From positions 94,199,795 to 94,263,794 of the forward strand of contig OW386293.2 of assembly GCA_936432065.2 (NCBI GenBank): DNA of 64,000 bases, read 5' to 3'. This document shows positions 21,405-32,212 of the stretch, piece after piece; the first letter of the stretch is position 1, and every line of letters starts with the position of its first letter. Under the pieces are notes generated by a model. That model worked only from the letters and a program-made list of their open reading frames with translations, was not told where the DNA came from and did not search any database. The stretch comes from Rutpela maculata. Taxonomy: Eukaryota; Arthropoda; Insecta; Coleoptera; Cerambycidae. The position numbers were made by a program, and so were the translations under genes.

Positions 21405-21590
21405 AATAAAAAAATTCAAATTTAAATAATTAATAACTTTTTTACTGGTCGATTTTGTTCAAAAACAATAGTGTTCTTCCTCTAGATAACACTAACTTAC
21501 TGTCCAATTTTCAATGCAATCGTACTTTTCTTTAAGTTATCGTGCCTAAAAGAAACGTGACGGACGGAGAGACGGACATTTTGAAAGTTG
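21405..21590 (-). repeat. Repeat family S with GTCY microsatellite, copy 1
   Basis: The segment is the reverse complement of 50690-50960. It shares AATAAAAAAGTTATTAATTA, the AACTTAAxxAAAxAAAAGT block and a (GTCC/GTCT) microsatellite (here GGACGGAGAGACGGACA). It is non-coding. Like family R it pairs a GTCY microsatellite with AT-rich arms, but the flanking sequences differ. Confidence 0.65.
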
Positions 21591-22011
21591 TTAAGAATTC
21601 GTTCACTAACACAATGATATGAAAATATTTTGTCTACGAGCAAAGAGTCTGGAGGAATGCATTTGGACATCATTGCCTAGGAATATGTTGAGAAAAGTAT
21701 TGACGTAAGACTTCAACAAGAATGCATAACCGTCAGAAGAACGTTAGCGAGCAAAATCTTCTATCGCAGTTTCCTGCCTCCAGCCATTGGAACCTTCGTC
21801 TAGTATAATATTTAATAGTTGGCATAATTGTACATTCAACTACTATATACTAATAAATTTAATAAACAAATTTGGTCCCTGCTATATAGAAGAGGGTTTC
21901 TATGAACAAAAATGTTGCCTGGTGGAAAAGTATGCTTTTCTTCACTGTTTTCTATAGATAAAATACGTTCTTTCCCATTAAGTACACAAAAAAATGATTT
22001 ACTTTTTCGAC
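21591..22011. other. Intergenic, nothing supported
   Basis: No motif, repeat end or coding signal was recognised. Confidence 0.4.
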
Positions 22012-22250
22012 GTTGCGGCACAGAATAAGGAACTATCAGAAGGGATACTCTCCGCACCGCCTTTGACGTTTCTTGATCAATTTTTGTGGCTTCAATATCT
22101 TATTGTAGGTATTTACGTCAGTTCATTTCTGTAACATTCTGTGACATAATATCCAACAATTCAACTATATTTTTACCACGTATTAGGACTATTGTGCTGT
22201 GCATAGATAAGAGCTCATAGTGTTAACGAGTAATTTTTATTAGCGATGTG

Positions 22251-22500
22251 ATGAGTAAACGAGCTGGAACCGTTTGTGCTGCTCGAGGATGTTCAAGCAG
22301 AGCAACAGGAAAATACATTACTTTATTTACGTTTCCTGAGTATCCCCAAAAGTATTTTATTTTTGCAGTAAATTATAAGCATTTCTACGTACACGAGTGC
22401 CTTGCTTCTTTTAAGGTCCGAATCGTGATTGGCAGTATGCAATTGTGAGGATTTGGCAAGAAGGAGTTCAACCAATCTTTACAATAACATTAATTTGTGT
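22251..22500 (+). pseudogene. THAP domain N-terminal exon of P-like transposase
   Basis: The frame from ATG 22251 reads MSKRAGTVCAARGCSSRATG and then ITLFTFPEYPQKYF. This is the C-x4-C pair and the FP motif of a THAP zinc-binding DNA-recognition domain. After about 30 codons the frame becomes uninformative. NRDWQYAIVRIWQEG resumes in another frame from about 22410, which suggests an intron or frameshift. In P-type transposases the THAP domain binds element ends in the nucleus. The C-terminal AVPTIF-type segment and the catalytic domain are not present. Confidence 0.75.
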
Positions 22501-22648
22501 GTCCTTCATTTTGGGACCAAAGTTAGTGGAGGTCATTAGCAGTTGACTTATCCATAATATGCAATATGCAAACCTAATAAGTACCTTTTTGAGATCTATA
22601 AATTTTTTAAGGTTCACAATTACTTAGAAATGCTTATAATTTACAGCA

Positions 22649-23801
22649 CAACATCAATTAAGATTAAGGCAAAACCATTCCACCATTCAACAGTAAAATC
22701 GAACAGTAAATAAAATCAAGGAAATTCTGGAAGAAAATAAAATGTGTGCCTCTGTTTTCCTGGACGTACAACAGGCATTCGACAAAGTATGGCATCAGGG
22801 TCTTTTTACAAGTTAAAAATGCATATGCCAAACCAAGTGTACATTCTACTGAAATCATATCCAACTGACCGCTATTTTCAAGTTAAATCTGAGAATACTT
22901 TATCGAATCTACATCATATAAAAGCAGGAGTACCGCAGGATAATGTTCTTGGGCCATTTCTTTATTTGCTCTTTACCTCAGATATCCCATTGTCAAATTC
23001 TACTACAATGGCTACATTTGCGGATGACGTGACGATCCTTTCATCAGACTTAAATCCAGATAGAGCATCTACAAAAAACCTCAACTTACTGCAGGTCTGG
23101 TTAAAGAGATGGAAAATCAAAGTCAATAGTGAAAAATCCACTTGTCACCTTCACGACGAAACGAAGTACATGTCCTTAAGTCACTATAAATAACACACTG
23201 ATACCTGTAAAATCTGAAGTCGAATATCTCGGACTACAACTTGATCAAAAGCTTACATGGAAAACACATATTAAAGCTAAAAAACACAACCAAACCTAAA
23301 GGTTAGGAATATGTACTGGTTAAAGAGTAAGGAATTCCAATTATCATCAAATAATAAAACACTCATATATATGACTATATCAAAGCCTATCTGGACCTAC
23401 GGCATAGAACTATAGGGTTGCAGCAAACCATCGAACAACAAAATACTCCAAACTTTTCAGTATAAAATGCTTCGAATCATAACAAATGCTCCATGGTACG
23501 TATCTAACCAAACCATCCACGAAGATCTTGGAGAACCTTTCATAAACAATGTCATTAGTAGATATGCCATCAAATACAGAGATCGTATTAGTGACCACAA
23601 CGACCAGCTCGTCAGGGAATTAGCAACACCGCCCTTCGTGAATAGAAGATTAAAAAGAAAATGGCCAGAAGACAGGTGAACACAGGTAGACCATCATTGG
23701 ATGATACACCATGACAAGCAACGCGCACAAACTATTTACTTATTACTCTGTAGTATAGTTAGAGTAGATTGTATATAAGCAATAAAAGTGAATAAAAAAA
23801 A
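22649..23801 (+). pseudogene. Jockey-clade LINE, 5'-truncated, inserted in the P-like element
   Basis: The copy starts inside the palm at LRLRQNHSTIQQ and contains CASVFLDVQQAFDKVWHQ, GVPQDNVLGPFLYLLFTSDI, the active site ATFADDVTILSS and WLKRWKIKVNSEKS. VEYLGLQLDQKLTWKTHI and a C-terminal block with MLRIITNAPWYVSNQTIHED follow. It ends in AATAAAAGTGAATAAAAAAA. TACAGCA flanks both sides (22642-22648 and 23802-23808). At least three frameshifts or stops are present. Truncation, an A-rich end and a target duplication are the hallmarks of target-primed reverse transcription. Confidence 0.9.
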
Positions 23802-24092
23802 TACAGCAATAATAGAATACCTTTGGATATCCTTATGAAATCTATATAAAGTAATGTAATAAAAATTATTCGTTGACATAACACACAGCACTTTCCCCTA
23901 TGAGCCCTTATCTATGCACAGCACAATAGTCCTTAATATGTGGTAAAAATATAATTGGATCATTGGACATTAAGTCACAGAACGTTAAGTTGAAACAATT
24001 ATTGAATTGACAGAAATACCAATAACAGATGGCGTCGGTAAAATTTGAGCGGGAAGTGTCACTTCTGGTAGTTTTCCTTTCTGTGGTTGCGG

Positions 24093-25999
24093 TGTTCTGT
24101 TACCATAATAGCAACAAACACATCTTATACAGCTTTTTTGATTAATTTTTATAGCAAATTTTTAAATCATTATTTAGTTATTTTCTTTTCCATTGAGTAC
24201 TCGAAAAACTATCGTGTTTAACGCGTAAAAAAAGTAAGTTTTGAAGCCAATATAAATTTAACTTTTATACTCATTAGAAAACTACTACTTTTCTTTACTT
24301 GTCGATCAATCTGCTATAAGTGTGACAAAAATATGTAATATAACAACAATAATATAGTAGTAGTTTTATATGATCTTATTTTTGCACTCTCTGTATATTC
24401 AGGAATGGCATTGTTTTTTGGGGCCGCTTTTAGTACGTGCATGACTGCGTTCGAGTTGGGAAACATCCCCAGCATAATATCCACAAAAGTTATTATAACC
24501 TCTCATGTAACAAATTTAAAGCTTTGCTCAAGGGTTGGAAAATCATAAATTTCACCAACCTGGTATTTTTATTTAGGGAGTTGTTGGCTCATATCCAAGA
24601 TATAATGCAGTAACCCTTGTACAGCGTGAGGTATAGACGGTACTATAACATAAATAAATTATGCTTTAGAGGGATATTCTAAAGAAGTCATATCGTAGCC
24701 CGGGTCATCTATAACTTAACCCGATATAGATGAAATACTAGAATTTGTAGGATGCTCAAGCTACTCACGTGCTTGTGAATGAAAATGATAACCACCGTAT
24801 ATTGCAGATAAATTGTAAAAGGTTCAAGTTCTCTGGCCAAATTTATGATCAGTAAATTTCAGGTGCAGGTTTTCATATTATTATTATCAAATATGTATTA
24901 AAAGAAGATTGTTATACGCGAAGTTATATTTACTTAGTCATTATAGTTTGTGATTTAATAAATGTCACTTCATGAAGGACAAATTCCACTACAGAGGTGT
25001 CGAAGTCGTGAAAAAATTAGATAAGATACTTATTTACTCTGACATTGAAGGCCAGACTAAAGTAGAATTAGGGAAGATATGATTTGGTAGTTTTGGTAAG
25101 TTTGTTGTTTCAGGTAAAATGATTATTGTAAAGTGGTTTCAGCATTATGAACTTACAGAACTTCAGGTAAAGAGATGAGTCGATAAACCTTGTCTGAAAG
25201 AATGGACATATCGCTTGTGCTGCATCAGCTACCCTGTTAATTTTCATGATGTGTGTGTACAGATTCTAATGACACTGGTTTAATATCAACTAGCAAGTCA
25301 TTTATTTCCATTTTCCATTTCCATCTGTCACTTTTAAATCAAAGTCGCCGCTGGGTTAGGTATAAATTTTATTATTATGAGCGACTTATGTGGTTTTGTG
25401 ACAAATTCAAAGGAATCGTTCTGTTATTGAGGTTACCTGTTGGGCAATAAAGGTATTAATATTATTATTATTATTCGCTATTTTGTTCTGATCTGTTTAT
25501 TACTGTTTACATTGATTTCCATAGAGACCAAAGACTCGATATTTAGTTTTCGACACCCGATTGGAAAAAATTATGCACGCAGATTGTTAAAAATCAGATT
25601 TTTCTTAACTTAAAATACACATAACTATTTTCTGTTATCGTATCTCGGACGTCTAACTCTTCGTTTTCCAGTTTCATGAAATAATTACTGGTTTTTTTAA
25701 CCACTTAACACAGACAGATGTTACAAATGTTAATAAATCACATTCAAATTTTACAAATTATAAACAATAATAAAAGCTGCGATAATTTTGTTCCAAATTA
25801 AAAAACACACATGTAAACAAGGCCATCCTGTGCTTTCGGTTTTTCAGAAGGAGATAACGAATTATTTACATTTTATAATTATTGGTCTAAGAAGTTCAGT
25901 TCAAAACGGTCCCATAAAGTGCCGCGCTTCTTTATTTGAGACCGCGCGGCGGCAAGAACACAAATCAGTAATCTTTATGATTTTTTAAAAGCATAAAGC
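24093..25999. other. Intergenic with (ATT)n tail near 25456
   Basis: The stretch is mostly AT-rich and uninformative. GGGCAATAAAGGTATTAATA at about 25442-25460 leads into an ATT microsatellite (25456-25475). It resembles the 3' tail of a CR1/L2-type LINE, but I can find no coding part upstream. Confidence 0.35.
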
Positions 26000-26016
26000 C
26001 AGTGGTTCTCAAATGC
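26000..26016 (+). mobile_element. hAT-type terminal motif
   Basis: CAGTGGTTCTCAAATG is identical in style to the 5' ends of many hAT transposons (CAGTGGTTCTCAA). The other end and an 8-bp duplication were not found, so it may be a fragment or a chance match. Confidence 0.3.
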
Positions 26017-28599
26017 CTCCTAACTTAACAATGAATTTTTTTACCTAGGTCAGCTTTTTAAAAGTGCCCCTAGAAAGAAAGGTCATATAGATTTTTTGTT
26101 TATCTAGTCGGTCATGAAACTAATTACACCCTGTATAACAACATAAACCCAGCGGAATATAAAATTCCTGTTACTATAACTGTATGAACTTGTTTGATAA
26201 TTTGCCAGCAAATATGAGAGTACTTTTGTTAATAAGATATAAAGGGAAAATTAAAAAATTACGTACTTACATGTAGTAACTAGTATCATAGTATAAATAA
26301 GTTTTTGGGAAGACCAAGGTTCTTAATTTATGTGGTACTATTTCTATGTTATTATTGTTAGACGACAATTTGATGTGATATATTTGTATCTGTGTGTGCT
26401 TTGTATGGAGGAGAATTATATTGTGCGTGTGCTATATACAGTGCGTCTCATTTTGCTTGAAACCAACCCCACAAAAGTTTATTCTAGGTCCGCTTTAGTT
26501 CGTTTTTTTAAACGTAGATCTCTGAAAAGTACATTCTTGTGATACATTAAATTTCATAAAATATAAAAGTATGACTTACTGTTTTTGTTTCTGTGGGTGA
26601 AAAATTAGGAATTCTTACTCTTATATATGGGTTTGTACGAAATTTTGTGTAAAAATACTTATATTTAGAATGAAAATAAGTAAAACCTACACACATTGGC
26701 AATTAAACATTCCTTTGTCAGTTTTTTTAGTCGAGGCACTCTTTTAAATACACAATCCCGTGCAACAGTGGATTTTCATTGCCAATTTCAGAATTTTTAT
26801 TTCATTCAGAAAAAAATTCAAAAACAAAAATTTCTCCTATGTAAACTCAAACATCAAATGTAGAATTGTTACTATTTAATACTCATTTTAACCTACATCT
26901 ACTATCTGTGGTGTGTTTGTTTGTTTACATGTTCTGTGAGGGTATCACAGAAAGGCATTGCTGGAAGTATCAACGAATAGTGTTAAGGTGAAAAAAAAAT
27001 CAAAAACTCCTATAGACCTAGAAAGTAGACTATAAATAAACTAAAATAAAGCTGAAAAAGTGAGAACAAGGAACTAAATATTGGCTTCGATTTGTGATTA
27101 CGGAAACCAAGAAAGAATATCTCATGATACTTTCACAATATTTCATATCTTAATCCAAAGTATATTTGGCTTTAATTTAAATAGTTAAGAGCAATTTTCA
27201 ATATTTTGGGTACCTTTCGGGTACCATTTGAAAGTCAGTTAATTTGAATTTCCCAAAGTTTTGGGTACCATCCAATTTAGAGTCACTGATTTATAATTAA
27301 CTGAGATTGACATTTCGAGAAAATACAAAATTTAGCAGTATTAAAAATCCCCGAAAATCGAGTTTCAGCGCAATCGAACAAATTTAATTTTTCTTTCCTT
27401 AAGGAAAGCATGGGGCCGCAGAGTCGGCCCCTTTTGAATTCTCCATATTTAGTATTTATTGGGTTATCAGGAAGCGATTTCCACATTTAAACTTTCACCG
27501 AGAAACACGAAAGAAACCTTTGGAAGGGAAAATACAGCATGAACTTCCTATATGTATTTGGTCTGACCTTTCGAGAGGCAGTTTATCTATGTGAGCAATG
27601 TATAATTCAGTAAAGTGTTACATACTAAAATTCTACAACATAAACAAAAATTGAATTTTAGTTCCAACTTAAGGCATGAGTGACCTCAACAATATGAAAA
27701 TTAGATTTCTACCTGCAGTAATTTTCATGGCAACGTTTACGCGGAACGTCAAATTTCCATATTTAATTATGAATGCGTTGTTTCACTGTTCTCCTTGCTA
27801 ATATAATTAAAATTGTATGAACATTATGGAATACTGTTTAGTGTAATTAAAAACATTGATGGAGATGACGAAATATGAAGTTTCCTGCAGAGGCGTAGCC
27901 AGGCTAGAGCCAGACATGATGTTGTAATGAGATTAAAGAATTTAATAATAGGTATGCTTGTCAATGACATTGCGAAATTTATATATAATTCATGACTGTT
28001 ATTGGTTTCAGTAGTAGTTTGAATAACTACTTTATTAACTTTTTTCTACTCCCATGCTTTAATTCGTTTATTCGACATTCCCTACTTGTACTTTAATGAG
28101 ATTCACTAAGATACAGATTTTCCATTAAGATACAAGTTTATAACCAATAGAAATGGGACAGACAGCAATATTCTGTCAATATCAACAATTATAAAATATT
28201 ATTTTGGGTATTCAGCAGATAACTTTCAAAGAAATCATTCGTTCCTTTCATATATTATTGATCTAAATCTGATCAAGCTAGAATATCAACGAGTAGTCCT
28301 CTTACAAACAAACTTGTCAATTTCTATATACATTTACTATGTCTAACATTCAATATGAAAAACAAGAAAATAACCATTCTTTCTATATATTGAAGATCTA
28401 AGTCTGATCATGCCAATATATTGTCAGAAATAATATTTTATAACAATGATGTAAGCAGAAATACAAGATATTTATTTTTTTAAAACTACACGAGCTATGG
28501 GGCTCTAAAAAAGAGTGATTCTTTTTTATTTTTTATATGTGAGTATGTTATATATGTCATTGATGAATTGAAATAAAATAGCATGTATATGACTGATGC
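26017..28599. other. Intergenic, nothing firm
   Basis: No coding motif was recognised. TAACCAATAGAAA...GACAGACAGCAATATTCTGTC at 28139-28190 is shared with 51501-51551 and marks a short dispersed repeat. ACACCCTGTATAA at about 26125 resembles a MITE end seen elsewhere in the window. Confidence 0.35.
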
Positions 28600-29055
28600 T
28601 AAGTGAATAAAAGTTCGCAATCATAATTGGATTGAACTTCTTTAATAGGCAATTGATAAAAATAGCAAGTATGTGCTAAGTGAATATGAGTTCGCAATCA
28701 TAATTGGATTGAGCTTCTCTAATAGATAGTTGATAAAAATAGCAAGCATGCGCTAAGGGAATATGAGTGTTCAATCATAATTGGATTGAGCTTTTCTCAA
28801 AGATGTCGCACCAGCTATAGCAGCTTTGGCTAAAGAAAAGCTGGCGAGACAATTAAAATAGTGAATGAGTTTGCAATCTAAAAGATGTCGCACCAGCTAT
28901 AGCAGCTTTGGCTAAAGAAAATCTGGCGAGACAATTAAAATAAGGAATGAGTTTGCAATCATAATTGGAATGAGCTTCTCTAAAAGATGTCTCACCAGCT
29001 ATAGCAGCTTTGGCTGAAGAAAAACTGGCGAGACAATTAAAATAGTGAATAAATA
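28600..29055 (+). repeat. Compound tandem repeat: 3 x 78 bp then 3 x ~80-100 bp
   Basis: The first unit type starts at 28600, 28678 and 28756 (period 78) and carries TTCGCAATCATAATTGGATT. The second starts at 28799, 28881 and 28983, carries GATGTCGCACCAGCTATAGC and ends GGCGAGACAATTAAAATA. The second type retains the ATAATTGGA(T)TGAGCTTCTCT link of the first, and its first copy-to-copy interval lacks 20 bp of it. Each second-type unit contains the same 20-codon open stretch, KDVAPAIAALAKEKLARQLK-like, followed by a stop. The differences between copies are mostly non-synonymous, so I do not claim a gene. Confidence 0.9.
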
Positions 29056-30225
29056 ATACATCGATAAACTTGATAAGCTAGTTTTTAAAAAATGTAGGGA
29101 GAAATATAGAGTACGTACCGTAACATGTACATAATAAAATAAGTAATAACAAGTCTTCTGAAGATCTAATTTGATTCGTATCTCGGTACTATCTTCATGG
29201 AGAGACTGAGGAATCCCTGTCTAGCAAAGATATCTATGGAACGGTCGACCTATAGCTGGCTGTCTTCGTTATGGCCGTCGTCTGTCATCAGCGGTTAGCA
29301 GCACGAGCAGTTTGGTTCGGCCCCATATTCTTCTCGCGACTGGAACAGCTGTCTAGAATGTCCATGGGAGATTACTTTCGGCATAACTATTTAACAACAC
29401 TGTCAGAAGTTATTAAACTTCAGTCTTCATAATTAATTTTTGACAACTGCCTTTCTTATGGACTCTCTGAAGAAATATAACGTGTGAAGTTCGGGGTCAC
29501 CAATTATAGCCAAGAAATGCTATTAATAAATATATAAATAAGTTGTAAAAGATTTTACTTTTAAAAATATAAAAAATGTAATAATAATTGTTTTTTGTTA
29601 TTTATCACCATAGTTATCATATACATATGTAGTACGTACCCTACACCCTACATGTTAATACATATGGTTGAAAACAAAAATGGACTGAAAGGGTCTAAGT
29701 CGTGTGCAGATGTGTATGTGCAAAGTATAAATGTGTTTATTGGTAGCCGAAGCAATGGAAAGTCGTGATCACGTCACAGTTTTGAAGCAACTCTAGTAAC
29801 AGTTGTTGCTAGTGTTTTTTAATGTATGTGTTTAAATCACATCATAGCTCATGAAATATCATTCGTCACTAGCGACAGCGTCAACTTTGAGCGATGAGGG
29901 CTCTTGGATTAAACAAGATGTCCTCTAAGCTGGTACTAAATTGTCGAAATATCTTGACTGAGTTTACGACTCTGTCCATCTTGTATGAATACCCCAACAT
30001 AGTTGAACATAATGAAATGAGGAAGAAGATTGTTTGACGGGAAAAGGAGCAAAAACTTTTCTTCTTGGCCATAAGCCAGCCTTCTGTTTGTCAAGAAATC
30101 TAATTCAATTAGAGCTATAAAACTGAATTATGGCATAGTTCAACAACTATTGAGCCTAAGCTCTCGAAGTTAGACGACAGTTAAGTCCATGTAAAGGCTC
30201 ATTCAACTGATTTAGACATAAAGTG
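29056..30225. other. Intergenic, nothing supported
   Basis: The stretch is AT-rich. A minus-strand 63-codon frame at 29881-30072 has no recognisable motif. Confidence 0.35.
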
Positions 30226-30440
30226 GCTGCTTGGACTCGATATAAGAAGGATTGGACGGATAGTACTTGGTAACAAGATACTATCTTTCATGCAAGTGAA
30301 ATTGAAGGACGGTCCCTTTATATGTGTGGTGTGGAGAATGACAACGTCAACATCGAAGGCAATTTTTACAGCCGTGGAAACTGCGAGGTCTTCCCTTGGA
30401 TAAATACATTCGTTTTTAGAAGGTCTCGCATATCGTGAAT
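30226..30440 (+). pseudogene. LINE ORF2 C-terminal fragment (RNase H tail/zinc knuckle)
   Basis: Pieces in several frames read LGLDIRRIGRIV, VKLKDGPFICV and WCGEDETSTSKHIF-like text. This is the segment before and through the C-x2-C...ETS.H...C knuckle of LINEs with an RNase H domain. The 5' words are close to those at 56880-56920 (GCTTGG(A/G)(C/T)TCGATATA), so the two fragments come from related elements. It is heavily frameshifted. Confidence 0.5.
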
Positions 30441-30534
30441 GTACACTTCTGTGCAATAAAACCCCGTACACCTATTTTTCGCTATATTAAATCATTCTTT
30501 ATTTATTTGTCAGTGTCAGTGTCATATTTTCGAA

Positions 30535-31145
30535 ATGCCGAAATTAACTGAACATGAAAAAATTTCTAATTCTCTTTGAAATTGAAGAGGGATGATCTGT
30601 CAGAGCAGTTGCTAACCATTATCACTTAAATAAAAGTACCGTTATAAGTGTAAAGAAGAGGTGGAAGGAGGAAGGTATCATAAAGAGATAAGACAGTTTA
30701 GGCCGACCGAGAAGCTCTAATCTCGCTCAAGATGATGCGCTCCTTGGCTATTTGAGGGAAAATCCATTTCAAACAGCAGTAGACGCTGTGTCCATGACAA
30801 ATTTTCCAGCATCGAAGTCAACAGCTAGCCGAAGGATAGGAAAATCAGAATTAAAAAACTGTGTAAGTGCCAAGAAGACCATATTAACAGAAGAACATAA
30901 GCAAGCCCGCATTCTGTTTTGTTTAAATTATGTCTATCGCCCGTTGGAGTTTTGGAACAATGTTGTGTTTGCCGATGAAAAAGTTTTTCAGTCTTGTAAT
31001 GACGGACATAGTCGGGTGTACCGTCCTGCAAATACCGGGTTTCACGAATGCTACGTATCTCCGCGGAACAGGTCCGAGCGATTTTCTGTTAATGTTTAGG
31101 CATGGATAAGCGTGTATGGCTCTGGTGTAGCGTGGCGTATCATGG
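30535..31145 (+). pseudogene. Tc1/mariner transposase, N-terminal half
   Basis: From ATG 30535 the pieces give MPKLTEHEK, an HTH region with SVRAVANHYHLNKSTVI and VKKRWKEEGIIKR, GRPRSSNLAQDDALL, then a clean frame from 30752. That frame has ASKSTASRRIGKSELK (second HTH), WNNVVFADEKVFQS with the first catalytic Asp in the FxDE context, and FSVNVxAWISVYGSGVAW. Three frame changes occur before 30752 and a stop lies at 31097. The second Asp and the third acidic residue of the triad are absent because the gene ends near 31145. It could not catalyse transposition. Confidence 0.88.
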
Positions 31146-31309
31146 GTAATGGTAGTATATTTCCACTGGATGTGGAAGTAGAATTATCACAGGCAAACAC
31201 GTGCAGAACAGCCATGCAGAAAATCGCTTTTTAATGTTTTGAGCTTTCAGAATCTGGCCTTATCTCGGACACAATTTTTCAGCGTCATTTTACATTTGTT
31301 ATAAATCGA

Positions 31310-31505
31310 AATCATGAAATCATTAACATTTTTCCAAATACCTTACTTATGACAAAATTGTTTTCATGTATTGTGCACTTAACGCATTATTTGTACGAGC
31401 TCTGGTAGCTCATGCAATCGTGGAGTGCAATATAGCGCATATGGTTAATCTAAAAAGAATAAGAACATTTACTATAATCGATGAATCTTTTACAATTTAC
31501 TCGGA
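31310..31505 (+). repeat. Dispersed repeat T, copy 1
   Basis: The segment around GAGCTCTGGTAGCTCATGCA and GTGGAGTGCAATATAGCGC is about 80 percent alike to 35090-35290 in the same orientation, beginning at TTCCA(A/T)AT(A/T)CCTT. It is non-coding and of unknown type. Here it lies within the Tc1/mariner termini. Confidence 0.8.
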
Positions 31506-31627
31506 TAGTGAATATATGATAATAAAAAAACTAAATTCCAAAAAGACTGATTCACTTATATTAATATTAATAAAAACTGGATTACTTGATTTTTCAAGTG
31601 TACGGGATTTTATTGCACAGAAGTGTA

Positions 31628-31899
31628 CAATGGGCCGATAGGACTGAATGCTGTTTACCTAATAATAGTAATAATAACAATAATATAGTCTGGCATGAAA
31701 CTTCTTGCAACTTTGTTTCAACTGTTGGTAACTCTGTTTATTTATTTCATTATACAACTATTGAACATCAGGTGTTAACCTAAATACGGAATGGGATCAA
31801 AAGGAAGTACAATTTATATATATATTTCGGTATTAAACAAATATATACGAATATATTATGAGACAATCAGAAATAAAATAATAATGGATAAATACAGTA
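31628..31899. other. Short spacer, nothing supported
   Basis: The sequence is AT-rich with AAT/ATA short repeats near 31665-31685. No feature was recognised. Confidence 0.4.
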
Positions 31900-32212
31900 A
31901 CAAAATTATTACAGTTATTTTTATAAATATTTTAACTTAATCTTGGATTTTAAGGTATTTGTTGCATAGTTGATCAAAAGGAGAAAAGAAGTGACAGAAT
32001 ACCCAATAAATGGTAGGAAATAATAGGAGAAAAGCTTTTTAATATTATTTGTTCTCGGGGTCATCATATGGAAAGTTAGTGATTGTTTAGATTAAAGTCT
32101 GAGTATCTGAAAATTGAAACGATGAAGAATATCGCTACAGTTTATTCCATTATTTAAACTTATACAAGAAAAGTATTTGAGATATCATACGTCTATTTTC
32201 CAGACGTTCGAT
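31900..32212 (-). pseudogene. Outer LINE (A), C-terminal region
   Basis: On the minus strand the text ENRRMISQILFLYKF leads into fragments such as SIFRYSDFNL and FCHFFSPFDQLCNKYLKIQD. This resembles the C-terminal region of Jockey/CR1-type ORF2 after the RFL...GFP block (L.RRR.I.Q.LFLYK...). That block lies at 34426-34513, on the far side of the inserted LINE B. The two parts are best read as one element split by LINE B. Confidence 0.55.

Larger units (their letters stand above)
22019..24085. mobile_element. P-like element with ~200-bp inverted ends, THAP exon and 7-bp duplication
   Basis: The element starts CACAGAATAAGGAACTATCA and ends with the inverse of CACAGAAAGGAAAACTACCA. The inverted similarity runs about 200 bp inward on each side, to AAGAGCTCATAG at about 22220. 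GTTGCGG flanks both ends directly (22012-22018 and 24086-24092). A THAP N-terminal exon lies just inside the left arm at 22251. CA...TG ends, a THAP domain and a 7-8-bp duplication together point to the P superfamily. About 1.15 kb of its interior is a later LINE insertion (22649-23801), and the transposase catalytic part is missing. Confidence 0.8.
30444..31625. mobile_element. Tc1/mariner element with TA duplications and chimeric interior
   Basis: The left end CACTTCTGTGCAATAAAACC is matched by the inverted right end, with about 28 nt of TIR and one mismatch. TA flanks both sides (30442-30443 and 31626-31627). The first half encodes a Tc1-type transposase N-terminus and first catalytic Asp. 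The second half (about 31150-31560) has no transposase. Instead it holds sequence shared with 35090-35290 and a hairpin word like that of repeat family R. The element is therefore a deletion/insertion derivative that kept both termini. Confidence 0.85.
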
